This document shows, one piece after another, positions 25,583-33,406 of a stretch of 64,000 nucleotides of DNA. The stretch is from Catenuloplanes niger. Its GTDB lineage: Bacteria > Actinomycetota > Actinomycetes > Mycobacteriales > Micromonosporaceae. Position 1 is the stretch's first letter. Each line of letters starts with the position of its first letter. The notes beneath the pieces were generated by a model, which saw only the letters and a program-made list of their open reading frames with translations, was not told the origin of the DNA and did no database searches. The position numbers were made by a program, and so were the translations under genes. Where the stretch lies: positions 4,783,001-4,847,000 of the forward strand of contig NZ_JAVDYC010000001.1 of the NCBI RefSeq assembly GCF_031458255.1, given 5' to 3'.

Positions 25583-26350
25583 TCAGGCCCCGGACAGGGT
25601 GATGACCGCGGAGACCGCCTTCTCGATGATGGAGTCCAGCGCGCGCGGCAGCACCGCGATCGCGGTGCCGCCCAGCATCAGCACCAGGAAGATCTTGGCG
25701 GGGAAGCCGAGCGAGAACGCGTTGAGCGCCGGCGCGACGCGGTTGAGCAGGCCGAAGCCGACGTCCGTGAGGAACAGCACCGCGATCAGCGGGCCGGCGA
25801 TCTGGATCGCGGCCAGGAACATGTCGACCACGCCCTCGGTGAGCAGCCTGGAGAGCGTCTCCAGGGAGAGCGTGTCGTTGAGCGGCAGCGAGGTGTACGA
25901 CATCATGAAGCCGCGCAGCACCATCTGGTGCCCCTCGGTGGCGAACAGCAGCGTCACGGCCAGCAGGTTGTAGAACCGGCCGAAGATCGAGCTCTGCACC
26001 TGGGACAGCGGGTCGAACGCCATCGCGAGCGTGAAGCCGCCGAACAGGTCGATCATGTCGCCGGCCGCCTGGATCGCGGCGAACAGCAACGCGGTGATGA
26101 AGCCGAGCGCGGCGCCGACCACGACCTGTTCGACCACGCTGACGAGAAGAGCCGATGTCGCCAGCTCCGGTACCTGACCGGCGAGCTTGGGCGACATCGG
26201 CAGCGCGAGCGCGAGGGCGAGCAGGGCCTTGATCCGGGCCGGGATGAGCCGCGAGTTGAACGGCGGGCAGAGCGCCAGCCAGGCCGACGCGCGAACCATG
26301 GCGAGCAGCAGCGCAGTGAGGTTCGCGGTCTGCAGCTCCATCGACACCAT
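25583..26350 (-). CDS. fliR: Flagellar export gate protein FliR
   Basis: Polytopic export-gate protein of 255 residues with about six membrane segments. Typical features are RASAWLALCPPFNSRLIPARIK at the N-terminus and GFGLLNRVAPALNAFSLGFPAK in the C-terminal half. It works with FliP and FliQ in the helical export channel. It starts at ATG 26350 or at a second ATG 9 bases further on. It follows fliQ (26370-26639) by 19 bases and precedes flhB by 16. Confidence 0.94.
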   Translation of the reverse strand: MVSMELQTANLTALLLAMVRASAWLALCPPFNSRLIPARIKALLALALALPMSPKLAGQVPELATSALLVSVVEQVVVGAALGFITALLFAAIQAAGDMIDLFGGFTLAMAFDPLSQVQSSIFGRFYNLLAVTLLFATEGHQMVLRGFMMSYTSLPLNDTLSLETLSRLLTEGVVDMFLAAIQIAGPLIAVLFLTDVGFGLLNRVAPALNAFSLGFPAKIFLVLMLGGTAIAVLPRALDSIIEKAVSAVITLSGA

Positions 26351-26369
26351 CGCCCGGCCCGGCTCCCGC

Positions 26370-26639
26370 CTACCCGAGAAGGCTCGGGATCCGCTCGAAC
26401 AGGTTGTGCGTGAAGGACGTCATCTCGTGCAGCATCCAGTTGCCGCTGACCAGCAGCGCGACGCCGCAGGCGATGGCCTTGGGCACGAAGCTGAGCGTAG
26501 CCTCCTGGATCTGGGTCACGGACTGGAACAGCGAAATCGCGAAGCCGATGGCCAGCGCGGTGAGCAGAACGGGCGCGCACAGCTTGGCCGCGATGGTCAT
26601 AGCCTCAAGCCCGAGGTGCACAACCTGCGTGTCCGTCAA
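26370..26639 (-). CDS. fliQ: Flagellar export gate protein FliQ, copy next to fliR
   Basis: 89-residue export-gate subunit with two membrane hairpins (LCAPVLLTALAIGFAISLFQ and ACGVALLVSGNWML), complete compared with the usual 86-90 residues. It is 86/89 identical to the other FliQ at 27228-27497; the three changes (THNLFE for TRALFD) lie near the C-terminus. The start is TTG (ACGGACACGCAG follows), with AAAGGCG 5-7 bases upstream; no ATG or GTG fits. It is followed by fliR, as in normal clusters, but is separated from fliP by the second copy, a terminator and a foldback repeat. Confidence 0.93.
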   Translation of the reverse strand: MTDTQVVHLGLEAMTIAAKLCAPVLLTALAIGFAISLFQSVTQIQEATLSFVPKAIACGVALLVSGNWMLHEMTSFTHNLFERIPSLLG

Positions 26640-26741
26640 CGTTTCGCCTTTCGCCGAGGTCCGCGGTGGCTCGTGCCCCGCTGAGAACTACTCTCCGCCC
26701 CGGCCGTGGCAGCCCGGTTACCCGCCCGGTCACCACTCGGT
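26370..26741 (-). repeat. Duplicated block containing fliQ, copy 1
   Basis: 372-bp block (fliQ plus about 100 bp upstream) repeated at 27228-27599 in the same orientation with no net length change. Long stretches in the middle are identical; the divergence is greatest at the 3' end of fliQ and in the upstream part. Spacing between copies is 858 bp. Confidence 0.88.
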
Positions 26742-26807
26742 TGCGGCCCTCGACATGCCAACCCCGCAATTCCCACCCCACCCCCAGCGGGTACGCCTTC
26801 CGCCCGC

Positions 26808-26927
26808 CTTTGCTCTGCTTACCTGCGCGAACCGCGCGTATCGGGCACCGATGGTGGCCGCGGCGGGCGCCGTCGCGCGCCGCTGGGCGGCGGTGTGCGG
26901 TGTTTTGCGCAGGTAAGCAGAGCAAAG
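26808..26927. repeat. Foldback repeat, copy B
   Basis: Inverted repeat with 21-bp perfect arms (26808-26828 and 26907-26927), core TTTGCTCTGCTTAC, and a 78-base very GC-rich centre. It is preceded by CGCCCGC as in copy C. It lies inside the 588-bp gap between the two fliQ copies. The rest of that gap (26928-27180) shows no gene, promoter motif or further repeat that I can see. Confidence 0.88.
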
Positions 26928-27182
26928 CCGGCGGCGGAGAGGGTGCGGGCCGCGGGCGGGGCGGGACCGCCGGCGCGGTGCGGGAAGTGAGCGGTGCGGG
27001 AATCGCGGGGGTTCGGTGAGTGGCCGGGACCGGCTCCGACGCGGCGGCCGGAGCGGAGCGCCGGCGGAGCCGGAGGCCTCCGCGCGGTTGGCCCGCGGGA
27101 GCGTGCGGGCCCGGACCACGCCGGGAGCGGGAAGATCGGTTTCCGGCTCTGAGGGGCTTGCCGGGTTTCCGCGACAAAAAAA

Positions 27183-27212
27183 CAGGGCCCGGGTGGGGGA
27201 ACCCGGGCCCTG
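27183..27212 (-). terminator. Strong terminator directly after the second fliQ copy
   Basis: 12-bp perfect stem (27183-27194 and 27201-27212) with a 6-base loop, followed on the minus strand by seven T residues. It begins 15 bases after the fliQ stop at 27228. This is one of the clearest intrinsic terminators in the window and would separate fliM-to-fliQ from fliQ-fliR-flhB. Confidence 0.9.
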
Positions 27213-27227
27213 CGGAGGAAGGACGTG

Positions 27228-27497
27228 TCAGCCGAGGAGGCTGGGGATGCGGTCGAAGAGCGCCCGCGTGAAGGACGTCATCTCGTGCAGCATCCAGTTG
27301 CCGCTGACCAGCAGCGCGACGCCGCAGGCGATGGCCTTGGGCACGAAGGAGAGCGTGGCCTCCTGGATCTGCGTGACGGACTGGAACAGCGAGATGGCGA
27401 AGCCGATGGCCAGCGCGGTGAGCAGAACGGGCGCGCACAGCTTGGCCGCGATGGTCATAGCTTCGAGCCCGAGGTGCACAACCTGCGTGTCGGTCAA
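27228..27497 (-). CDS. fliQ: Flagellar export gate protein FliQ, copy next to fliP
   Basis: Second complete 89-residue FliQ, nearly identical to the one at 26370-26639 and with the same unusual TTG start and AAAGGCG ribosome-binding site. It lies 109 bases after fliP, the normal position in fliO-fliP-fliQ-fliR order, and is followed by a strong terminator. Both copies are intact, so either could work; which one is expressed more is not visible from sequence. Confidence 0.93.
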   Translation of the reverse strand: MTDTQVVHLGLEAMTIAAKLCAPVLLTALAIGFAISLFQSVTQIQEATLSFVPKAIACGVALLVSGNWMLHEMTSFTRALFDRIPSLLG

Positions 27498-27599
27498 GGT
27501 TTCGCCTTTCGCCTGGGAGCCGCGGGGCGACTGCCCCGCTGAGAAGTACTCTCCGGCACCGGCGTGGCGGAACGGTTACCGGTTCGGTCGCCGGTCGGT
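27228..27599 (-). repeat. Duplicated block containing fliQ, copy 2
   Basis: Partner of the block at 26370-26741. Its upstream edge at 27599 lies 8 bases before the fliP stop codon, which suggests that the unit was copied from this place. Both copies share GCCCCGCTGAGAA and TACTCTCCG upstream of fliQ. Confidence 0.88.
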
Positions 27600-27606
27600 A
27601 GCAGGC

Positions 27607-28380
27607 TCAGCCGTAGCTGCCGACGAGCGCCGTGATGACCAGGCCCCAGCCGTCGACGAGGACGAACAGCAGCAGCTTGAACGGGAGTGCCACGGTCACC
27701 GGCGGCAGCATCATCATGCCCAGCGACATCAGGGACGCGGACACCACGATGTCGATGATGAGGAACGGGATGAAGATGACGAAGCCGATGATGAACGCGG
27801 CGCGCAGCTCGGACAGGATGAACGCGGGCACCAGCGTGGTCAGCGGCACCGCCTCCGGGTTGGCCGGTTTCTCCGCGTCCGCGACCTTGGTGAGCAGCGC
27901 GATCTCGTCGGCCCGGGTGTGCTCCAGCATGAACGCGCGCAGCGGCCGCACCCCGTCGTTGAACGCCGCGGTCTGGTCCTTGTCGCCCTTCAGGTAGGGC
28001 TGCACGCCGGTCGCGTTCACCTCGGACAGCACCGGACTCATGATGAAGAACGTGATGAACAGCGCCAGACCGGCGATTACCTGGTTCGGTGGCATCGAGG
28101 TGAGGCCGAGCGCGTTGCGGGTGATGCCGAGGACCATGAAGACCTTGGTGAAGCACGTGCAGAGCAGCAGCAGCGCGGGCGCCACGGAGAGCAGCGTCAG
28201 GCCGATCAGCAGCACGATCGACGTGCTGGGCTGGCCGGCGTCGCCGCCACCGTTGATGTTGATGTCGATCGTGCCGGCATCGGTCGGCTGCGGCGCGGGC
28301 GCGGCCGCGACCGACGCGGGGCTGATGATCAGCAGCGCGCCCAGCAGGAGCAGCAGTGCGGCCGTGCGCCTCGCGGTCAT
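27607..28380 (-). CDS. fliP: Flagellar export gate protein FliP
   Basis: Core export-gate subunit that is made with a signal peptide. 257 residues: signal peptide about 1-27 (TAALLLLLGALLIISPAS, VAAAPA), then helix 1 (SIVLLIGLTLLSVAPALLLL), the family signature MVLGITRNALGLTSMPPNQV, and C-terminal helices with AFIIGFVIFIPFLIIDIVVS. ATG at 28380 overlaps the fliO stop by 4 bases (ATGA). It is followed by fliQ. Confidence 0.96.
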   Translation of the reverse strand: MTARRTAALLLLLGALLIISPASVAAAPAPQPTDAGTIDININGGGDAGQPSTSIVLLIGLTLLSVAPALLLLCTCFTKVFMVLGITRNALGLTSMPPNQVIAGLALFITFFIMSPVLSEVNATGVQPYLKGDKDQTAAFNDGVRPLRAFMLEHTRADEIALLTKVADAEKPANPEAVPLTTLVPAFILSELRAAFIIGFVIFIPFLIIDIVVSASLMSLGMMMLPPVTVALPFKLLLFVLVDGWGLVITALVGSYG

Positions 28381-28823
28381 CGGCGGACCGTCCGCTCCCT
28401 CAGGAAGTTCACGGTCTGTGACCAGGTACGCCCGGTGGCCACGCCCCCGTCCGACGGGCGTTCCACGATCACGCTGTCCTCGGCGCCCTCGCCGCTGAGG
28501 TCCTCGCCGGGTTTCACGTGCTCGGGCAGCGTGATCCGGTTCCGCCGTTCGAGCGGCCCGGCCAGCTGCCGCTCGACCGCGGCCAGGTCGGTCTCGCCGA
28601 GCAGCGTCACCTGGCCCTCGGTCACGCCCACGATGAGCGCCTTGTCCACCACCCGGATCAGCGCGACCGACGAGCCGCGGCTGAGCTGCGCGCGGGACAG
28701 CACGTCCAGCGCGGCGCCGCTGTGCCGCCCGGTGAGCGGCTTCTTCAGCACGCGCGCCAGACCCCACATCAGGCCGAAGACGATGGCCAGCGAGAAGGTG
28801 ATCCGGAGGACCAGCTCGAGCAC
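28377..28823 (-). CDS. fliO: Flagellar protein FliO
   Basis: Assembly factor for the FliP ring. 148 residues with one N-terminal membrane helix (VLRITFSLAIVFGLMWGLARVL) and a small cytoplasmic domain (SVALIRVVDKALIVGVTEGQVTLLGE) typical of FliO. The GTG start at 28823 lies 10 bases after the fliN stop at 28834. The low-complexity tail is not conserved in the family. Confidence 0.85.
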   Translation of the reverse strand: MLELVLRITFSLAIVFGLMWGLARVLKKPLTGRHSGAALDVLSRAQLSRGSSVALIRVVDKALIVGVTEGQVTLLGETDLAAVERQLAGPLERRNRITLPEHVKPGEDLSGEGAEDSVIVERPSDGGVATGRTWSQTVNFLRERTVRR

Positions 28824-28833
28824 GGGGTTTCAC

Positions 28834-29574
28834 CTATTCGTTCGGTGTCATGATCTCGGTGATCCGGATGCCGAAGTTCTCGTCGATCACGACCACCTCG
28901 CCGCGTGCGATCAACCGGCCGTTGACCAGCAGATCGGCCGGGCTGCCCGCGGCCCGGTCCAGCTCGACGATGGTGCCGGGGGTGACCGAGAGCAGGTCGC
29001 GCACGCTCATCCGGGTGCGCCCGAGCTCGGCCGAGACCTCCATCTCGACGTCGTGCAGCATCTCCAGGCCGGCCCGGACCGCGGTGGCCGGCGCGGCGGC
29101 GCGGGGCGCGACGTCACCGCCCTCGGTCGGCCACGGCGAGAGCAGCACCGCGACCACAGCCCGGGTCTCGCCGCCCTCCAGCAGCGGCACGCTCACCGTC
29201 ATGTCGCCCTTGACGGTCAGCGCGCTCATCGCGACCGCCGGCTCCATGACCTGGCCCGGGTCCAGCACGACCGGGCCGAACGCGCGGGCCGCGCCCTCCA
29301 GCGCGGGCCGGACCGCGGTGGCCAGGTCGAGCTCGCCGAGCGGGCTGGTGCGCAGCGCCTCCGCGAGGTCCGCGCCGACGATCACCACCACCTCGCCGGT
29401 GGCCGCGCCGCTGAACCGCGCGGTGATCGCCTGGCCGTCCGGAAGGTCGGTGAGCGCGCCCGCGACCGGCTGCCCGGCCTGCAGCGGCGTGCTGGTCGGC
29501 AGCACGGCGAGCGCGGCCTGCGCCGCGGAGCGCGCGAGCGTCAGCTGCGAGTCGGTGACGGTGGCCGCGGTCAT
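28834..29574 (-). CDS. fliN: Flagellar switch protein FliN (long, FliY-like form)
   Basis: C-ring protein. 246 residues: the C-terminal 80 ([24 protein letters not shown] and [21 protein letters not shown]) form the SpoA/FliN domain; the N-terminal 150 resemble the CheC-like half seen in FliY, but I do not see a clear E-x2-N phosphatase motif there. It is thus longer than the enteric 137-residue FliN. It lies 22 bases after fliM in the fliM-fliN-fliO-fliP-fliQ order. Confidence 0.92.
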   Translation of the reverse strand: MTAATVTDSQLTLARSAAQAALAVLPTSTPLQAGQPVAGALTDLPDGQAITARFSGAATGEVVVIVGADLAEALRTSPLGELDLATAVRPALEGAARAFGPVVLDPGQVMEPAVAMSALTVKGDMTVSVPLLEGGETRAVVAVLLSPWPTEGGDVAPRAAAPATAVRAGLEMLHDVEMEVSAELGRTRMSVRDLLSVTPGTIVELDRAAGSPADLLVNGRLIARGEVVVIDENFGIRITEIMTPNE

Positions 29575-29596
29575 GCGTGCACCCCCTGAGGCTGCG

Positions 29597-30553
29597 TCAT
29601 TTGCGGGAGTCCTCCTTGGGCGAGGGCACGATCAGGCAGGCGAGGCGCGCTCCCTGGGTCCCGGGGACGGCGTGGGCGAAGACGGTGTCGTTGACCACGA
29701 CGGAGAGGGGGACGGTGACCGGGTGCCCGAGCGGCACCACGTCGCCGGGGCGCAGGTCGACGATGTCGTCCGTGCGCATGCGGATCGGTGCGAAACGCAC
29801 CGCCACGTCCAGCGGCGCGAGCGACAGGCCGGTGGTGAGGTTCGACTGCGCGCGCAGCAGGCTCATCCGCTCCTCCGGCGTCAGCTGCACGTCCTCGGTC
29901 GGCTTCTCCAGCACCGGCAGGATGCTCGCGAACGGGATGCAGATGCTGGCGATCGACTCCTCGGAGCCGACCCGGATCTCGAACGACGTGACCACCACGG
30001 CGTCACCGGGGGCGATCGTGCGGACGAACTGCGGGTTGTACTCGATCGCGCCGAGCTTCGGCTGGACCGTGACCATGGCCTCCAGGCCGTACGCGAGCTC
30101 GCCCAGCATCTTCTCGATCAGGCCGCGCAGCAGCGGCATCTCCAGATCGGTCAGCGGGCGTTCCGGCTGCGCGCCGCCGGGGCCGCCGAGCAGATGGTCG
30201 ATGCTGGCCATCGCGGTGCTGAGCGGCACCTCGAACAGGATCGAGCCGGTGAGCGGCTCCAGCGTGACCACGGCCAGCACGGTCGGGTTGTTCAGCTGGG
30301 TCTGGTACTCCTCGTAGGTGAGCTGCTCGATGGCGAGCAGGCCGACCTGGGAGACCGCCCGGAGCCGGGTGGTGAGCAGGGTCCCGCAGCTGCGCGCATA
30401 CGTCTCGAAGGACATCTGCAGGTTCCGCATGTGCTCGCGGGACAGCTTGATCGGGCGACGGAAGTCGTAGGGCTGCGGCCCCGTACCTCCGCCGCGACGC
30501 GACATGCGGCCCGATGCGACTTTGCCGGAGACCGCGGACGGCGACTTGGTCAC
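29597..30553 (-). CDS. fliM: Flagellar switch protein FliM
   Basis: C-ring protein that receives CheY-P. 318 residues: middle domain from [22 protein letters not shown] and [20 protein letters not shown], and a C-terminal SpoA domain ([22 protein letters not shown]). The N-terminal CheY-binding LSQxEIDALL motif of enteric FliM is not recognisable. If translation begins at the GTG at 30553, the message would be leaderless, because the FliA-type -10 box ends only 7 bases before; an internal ATG at 30505 (SRRGGG follows) is the alternative. Confidence 0.93.
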   Translation of the reverse strand: MTKSPSAVSGKVASGRMSRRGGGTGPQPYDFRRPIKLSREHMRNLQMSFETYARSCGTLLTTRLRAVSQVGLLAIEQLTYEEYQTQLNNPTVLAVVTLEPLTGSILFEVPLSTAMASIDHLLGGPGGAQPERPLTDLEMPLLRGLIEKMLGELAYGLEAMVTVQPKLGAIEYNPQFVRTIAPGDAVVVTSFEIRVGSEESIASICIPFASILPVLEKPTEDVQLTPEERMSLLRAQSNLTTGLSLAPLDVAVRFAPIRMRTDDIVDLRPGDVVPLGHPVTVPLSVVVNDTVFAHAVPGTQGARLACLIVPSPKEDSRK

Positions 30554-30560
30554 GCGGTTC

Positions 30561-30588
30561 CCATCGGCATCTTGAGAGCTTCACTGAG
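30561..30588 (-). promoter_or_regulatory. FliA-type promoter of fliM-to-fliQ
   Basis: On the minus strand CTCA (30585-30588), 16 bases, GCCGATGG (30561-30568). The upstream box overlaps the T tract of the fliL terminator, so one transcription unit ends exactly where the next begins. Confidence 0.75.
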
Positions 30589-30591
30589 AAA

Positions 30592-30616
30592 ACCGCCCAA
30601 ACTCGCCTCGGGCGGT
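30592..30616 (-). terminator. Terminator after fliL
   Basis: 7-bp stem (30592-30598 and 30610-30616) with an 11-base loop followed on the minus strand by TTTCTC. It lies about 60 bases after the fliL stop and directly before the fliM promoter. Confidence 0.7.
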
Positions 30617-30678
30617 GCCGGCGTGCCCGGCGGACCCCGGTGAACCGGAGCCCGCCTCGCACGTTACCGACATTTCGC

Positions 30679-31134
30679 TTATTGCGTGACGAAAGTCGTG
30701 TAGTAGATCGCCATGACCTCGTCCTCGTACGCTTCCTTGATCTTCTCGGTCAGCGCCTCCTTGAGCTTGGCGCGACCTTCGGCCGACTCCAGCTCGGCGA
30801 CCTTCACGTTGGTGTACTGGTCGATCGCCAGGTTGAGCGCCTTGCTGCCGTCCGGCTCCGCGGCCGCGGTCGCGGTCGCCTGGAGCGCGATGCCGACCTT
30901 GAGGTAGTGCCCGGCGGCCAGGTTGATGGTGACCGGGTCCAGCGCCACGATCGCGCCCGGCTCCGGCTCCGGTGCGGCCTCCGCCTCGCTCGACCCGCCG
31001 GCCAGCATCATGTACGCGCCGCCGCCACCGCCACCGAGCAGCAGTACCGCCGCGATGATGATGATCATCAGGAGCTTCTTCTTGCCGCCCTTCTTGGGAG
31101 CGTCGCCCTCGGCGGCCTTCTCGTCCTTAGCCAT
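30679..31134 (-). CDS. fliL: Flagellar basal-body protein FliL
   Basis: 151-residue single-pass membrane protein that supports the stator around the motor. A Lys-rich N-terminus is followed by one membrane helix (KLLMIIIIAAVLLLGGGGGG), an acidic linker, and the FliL domain (GHYLKVGIALQATA ending in YEDEVMAIYYTTFVTQ). It lies 35 bases after motB and is the last gene of the flbD-motA-motB-fliL unit. Confidence 0.92.
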   Translation of the reverse strand: MAKDEKAAEGDAPKKGGKKKLLMIIIIAAVLLLGGGGGGAYMMLAGGSSEAEAAPEPEPGAIVALDPVTINLAAGHYLKVGIALQATATAAAEPDGSKALNLAIDQYTNVKVAELESAEGRAKLKEALTEKIKEAYEDEVMAIYYTTFVTQ

Positions 31135-31169
31135 GGAAATTCCCCTTCGAACGTGTGGAAGCTGGTGAG

Positions 31170-32069
31170 TTACTTGGTGCCGACGACCGTGGGCAGAAGG
31201 CTTGCCTGGGTGGCCGGAAGGGTGGTCAGGATGATGACGTCGACCCGGCGGTTCATGGTCACCGAGCGCGGGTCCTTCGGGTCGATCAGCGGGCGGGTGT
31301 CCGCGAAGCCGTTCGCCATCAGGCGCTTGTCCGAGATGCCGTCCGTGATCAGCCGCCGGACCACCGACGACGCGCGGGCCGAGGAGAGCTCCCAGCCGCT
31401 CGGGTAGTCGCCGGCCGACACGTTGAGCTGATTCGTGTGGCCGTCGACCTCGATGTTGTTCGGGATCTTCTTCAGCGCCGGGACCACCGAGTCAATGATC
31501 TTGTTGCCGCTGGGCCGCAGCTCCGCCTTGTTGCCGGCGAACACGACCTCGTTGGTGACCACGGTGACGATCAGGCCGCGCGCGTCGATCGAGTACTTGA
31601 CCTGATCCTGCAGGCCGGCCTTCTTCAGCTCGGCGTCGATCTGCTGCTTGATCTTGTCGAGGTTCTCCGCCTCGGCCTTGGCGGCCGCCAGGTCCTGCGC
31701 GGCCTTCTGCCGGTCGGACGCGGCCACCGCCTGCTCGATCTGGTCCTCGGTGGCGGTCTTCGGGACGCCGGACACCTCCTCGGCCAGGCCGGGGTTGATA
31801 TTCATGATGCTGGCGTCCGTGGCCGAGCCGTCGAGCAGCGAGATGTTCCCCTGCAGCGCGGCCGACTCGGCACCGAAACCCTGCTTGAGGCCGGCCGCGA
31901 GCTCGGCGTACTTCGCCTTGTCGACGTTGCTCATCGAGTAGAGCACCACGAACAGAACGAAGAGCAGGGTGAGCATGTCCGCGTACGAGACGAGCCAGCG
32001 TTCGTGGTTGACGTGCTCCTCGTGCTCCTCGTGGCCGCCCTTCTTCTTGGGCTTGGCTGCCTTGGCCAT
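31170..32069 (-). CDS. motB: Stator protein MotB
   Basis: Wall-anchored stator subunit. 299 residues: cytoplasmic basic/His-rich N-terminus, one membrane helix with the proton-carrying aspartate at about residue 31 (WLVSYADMLTLLFVLFVV), a periplasm-side coiled-coil region (about 105-150, rich in Ala/Glu/Lys), and an OmpA-like peptidoglycan-binding domain (VDGHTNQLNVSAGD, NRRVDVIIL). The conserved Asp and the absence of PomB-like features suggest, but do not prove, H+ drive. It follows motA by 38 bases. Confidence 0.95.
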   Translation of the reverse strand: MAKAAKPKKKGGHEEHEEHVNHERWLVSYADMLTLLFVLFVVLYSMSNVDKAKYAELAAGLKQGFGAESAALQGNISLLDGSATDASIMNINPGLAEEVSGVPKTATEDQIEQAVAASDRQKAAQDLAAAKAEAENLDKIKQQIDAELKKAGLQDQVKYSIDARGLIVTVVTNEVVFAGNKAELRPSGNKIIDSVVPALKKIPNNIEVDGHTNQLNVSAGDYPSGWELSSARASSVVRRLITDGISDKRLMANGFADTRPLIDPKDPRSVTMNRRVDVIILTTLPATQASLLPTVVGTK

Positions 32070-32107
32070 TACTCACCTCCCTCGGATTCGATGTGTCTGC
32101 TCATGGA

Positions 32108-32893
32108 TCAGGCGGCCTTCTTGCCCTTGTCGTCCGCGGCCGGCTTGCCGCCCGGCGGGAGCAGGCTGCGCAGCTTCTGGGCGACCAGGCGCGGGTTGGA
32201 ACCGGACTGGATGGCCAGCACGCCCTCGATGGTCAGTTCCATCTGGTCGACCTCCAGCGCGCTGAGCCGGGTGAGCCGGTTGCCGATCGGCAGCCAGAGG
32301 AGGTTCGCGCTGAGCACGCCCCACAGCGTCGCGACGAACGCCGCGGCGATCGCGTGGCCGAGGCCCTCGGGTTTGTCCAGGTTCTCCAGCACGTGCACCA
32401 GGCCCATGACCGTGCCGATGATGCCGATCGTCGGGGCGAAGCCGCCCATGTTCTCGAACATCTTGATCCCGGCCTTGTCCGCCTTCTTCTTGGCGGTGAT
32501 CTCGGCGTGCAGGATGTCGTGCAGCTCCTCCGGGTCGGTGCCGTCGATCGCCAGCTGCAGGCCGCGCTTCAGGAACGGGTGCGGCACCTCCTTGACCGCG
32601 TCCTCCAGCGCCAGCAGGCCCTCGCGGCGAGCGCGCTCGGCCAGCTTGACGACGTCCTCGACCAGCTTGTCCGAGGCGACGACCTTGGCCAGGAACGCCT
32701 TCTGGAGCGAGGCGCCGAGCCCGGTCGTGTCCTTCAGGATGCCGCCGGCCATGGCCGCGCCGAGGCCGCCGCCGAACACCAGGAGCATCGACGGGAGCAG
32801 GATGATCGAGCTCGCGTGGCCGCCTTCGAGCGCCTGCACGACGAAGACGATGATGAGCGAGGCGACTACACCGACAATCGTCGCGATGTCCAT
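32108..32893 (-). CDS. motA: Stator protein MotA
   Basis: 261-residue stator subunit with four membrane helices. Conserved parts: SSIILLPSMLLVFGGGLG, the cytoplasmic loop with ARREGLLALEDAVKEVPHPF, and the last two helices with GGFAPTIGIIGTVMGLVHVL and FVATLWGVLSANLLWLPIG. The ATG at 32893 overlaps the flbD stop by one base (TGATG); a TTG just before it would add one residue. Confidence 0.95.
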   Translation of the reverse strand: MDIATIVGVVASLIIVFVVQALEGGHASSIILLPSMLLVFGGGLGAAMAGGILKDTTGLGASLQKAFLAKVVASDKLVEDVVKLAERARREGLLALEDAVKEVPHPFLKRGLQLAIDGTDPEELHDILHAEITAKKKADKAGIKMFENMGGFAPTIGIIGTVMGLVHVLENLDKPEGLGHAIAAAFVATLWGVLSANLLWLPIGNRLTRLSALEVDQMELTIEGVLAIQSGSNPRLVAQKLRSLLPPGGKPAADDKGKKAA

Positions 32894-33189
32894 CAACGGT
32901 CCTTTCGGTGGAGCGGAAGGACCTTCGCGGTCTTTTCCGGGTCAGGGTCAGAGTGGTCGGGCTCGTCGTCGAGCAGCTGGTGCGGAGTGGAGTCGAGGCG
33001 CTGCGCCTTGGCGATGAGGCCGGCGCGGTATCCCATGATCAGGTCGATGAACTCGGGCACCGATTCGGAGATGATGTACTTGGTGCCGTCGACCAGGGTG
33101 ACGACGGTGTCGGGCGTGCAGTCCGCACGCTCGACGAGATCGGGGTTCAAGGCGAACACCGTGCCGTTCAGGCGGGTAACCAGGATCAC
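32893..33189 (-). CDS. flbD: FlbD-family flagellar protein
   Basis: 98-residue protein with the FlbD core (ILVTRLNGTVFALNPDLVER, TLVDGTKYIISESVPEFID) and a charged C-terminal tail. Gram-positive motility operons often carry this small gene beside motA; its job is not known. GTG at 33189 was chosen because it begins the conserved VILVTRLNG and because the FliA-type promoter at 33255-33282 predicts an mRNA start near 33248, which rules out the longer frame from 33249. Confidence 0.85.
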   Translation of the reverse strand: MILVTRLNGTVFALNPDLVERADCTPDTVVTLVDGTKYIISESVPEFIDLIMGYRAGLIAKAQRLDSTPHQLLDDEPDHSDPDPEKTAKVLPLHRKDR

Positions 33190-33254
33190 GGAAAGGCCGT
33201 CCTCGGGCTCTGCTTGGCTGGGCTGGAAGGCCGTCCGTGGCCTGTACACAAGAC

Positions 33255-33282
33255 TTTTCGACGCCGGCGCCGGTGAAGTGAG
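33255..33282 (-). promoter_or_regulatory. FliA-type promoter of flbD-motA-motB-fliL
   Basis: On the minus strand CTCA (33279-33282), 16 bases, GTCGAAAA (33255-33262), about 65 bases before the flbD GTG and after the flgE terminator. Confidence 0.7.
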
Positions 33283-33352
33283 CCATCACCCGGTAGCAGG
33301 CCGGTCGCAAGCTGTTGCGGGAACTGAGCGAAAAAGGGCTCCGAAAAAGCAA

Positions 33353-33384
33353 CCGGGGCGGGCCACTTTCGTGGCCCGCCCCGG
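33353..33384 (-). terminator. Terminator after flgE
   Basis: 14-bp perfect stem (33353-33366 and 33371-33384) with loop TTTC (plus-strand reading), 22 bases after the flgE stop; on the minus strand it is followed within a few bases by TTGCTTTTTCGG. It ends the long flgB-to-flgE operon. Confidence 0.88.
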
Positions 33385-33406
33385 CGGGTAAGACGCTTAT
33401 GCGTGA

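Noticed and set aside
27498-27606. Hairpin GCGGGGC-AGTC-GCCCCGC before the second fliQ as a terminator
   Set aside because: It lies within a co-directional fliP-fliQ gap, has no T tract, and the matching place in the other copy of the block does not form it, so it is probably incidental.
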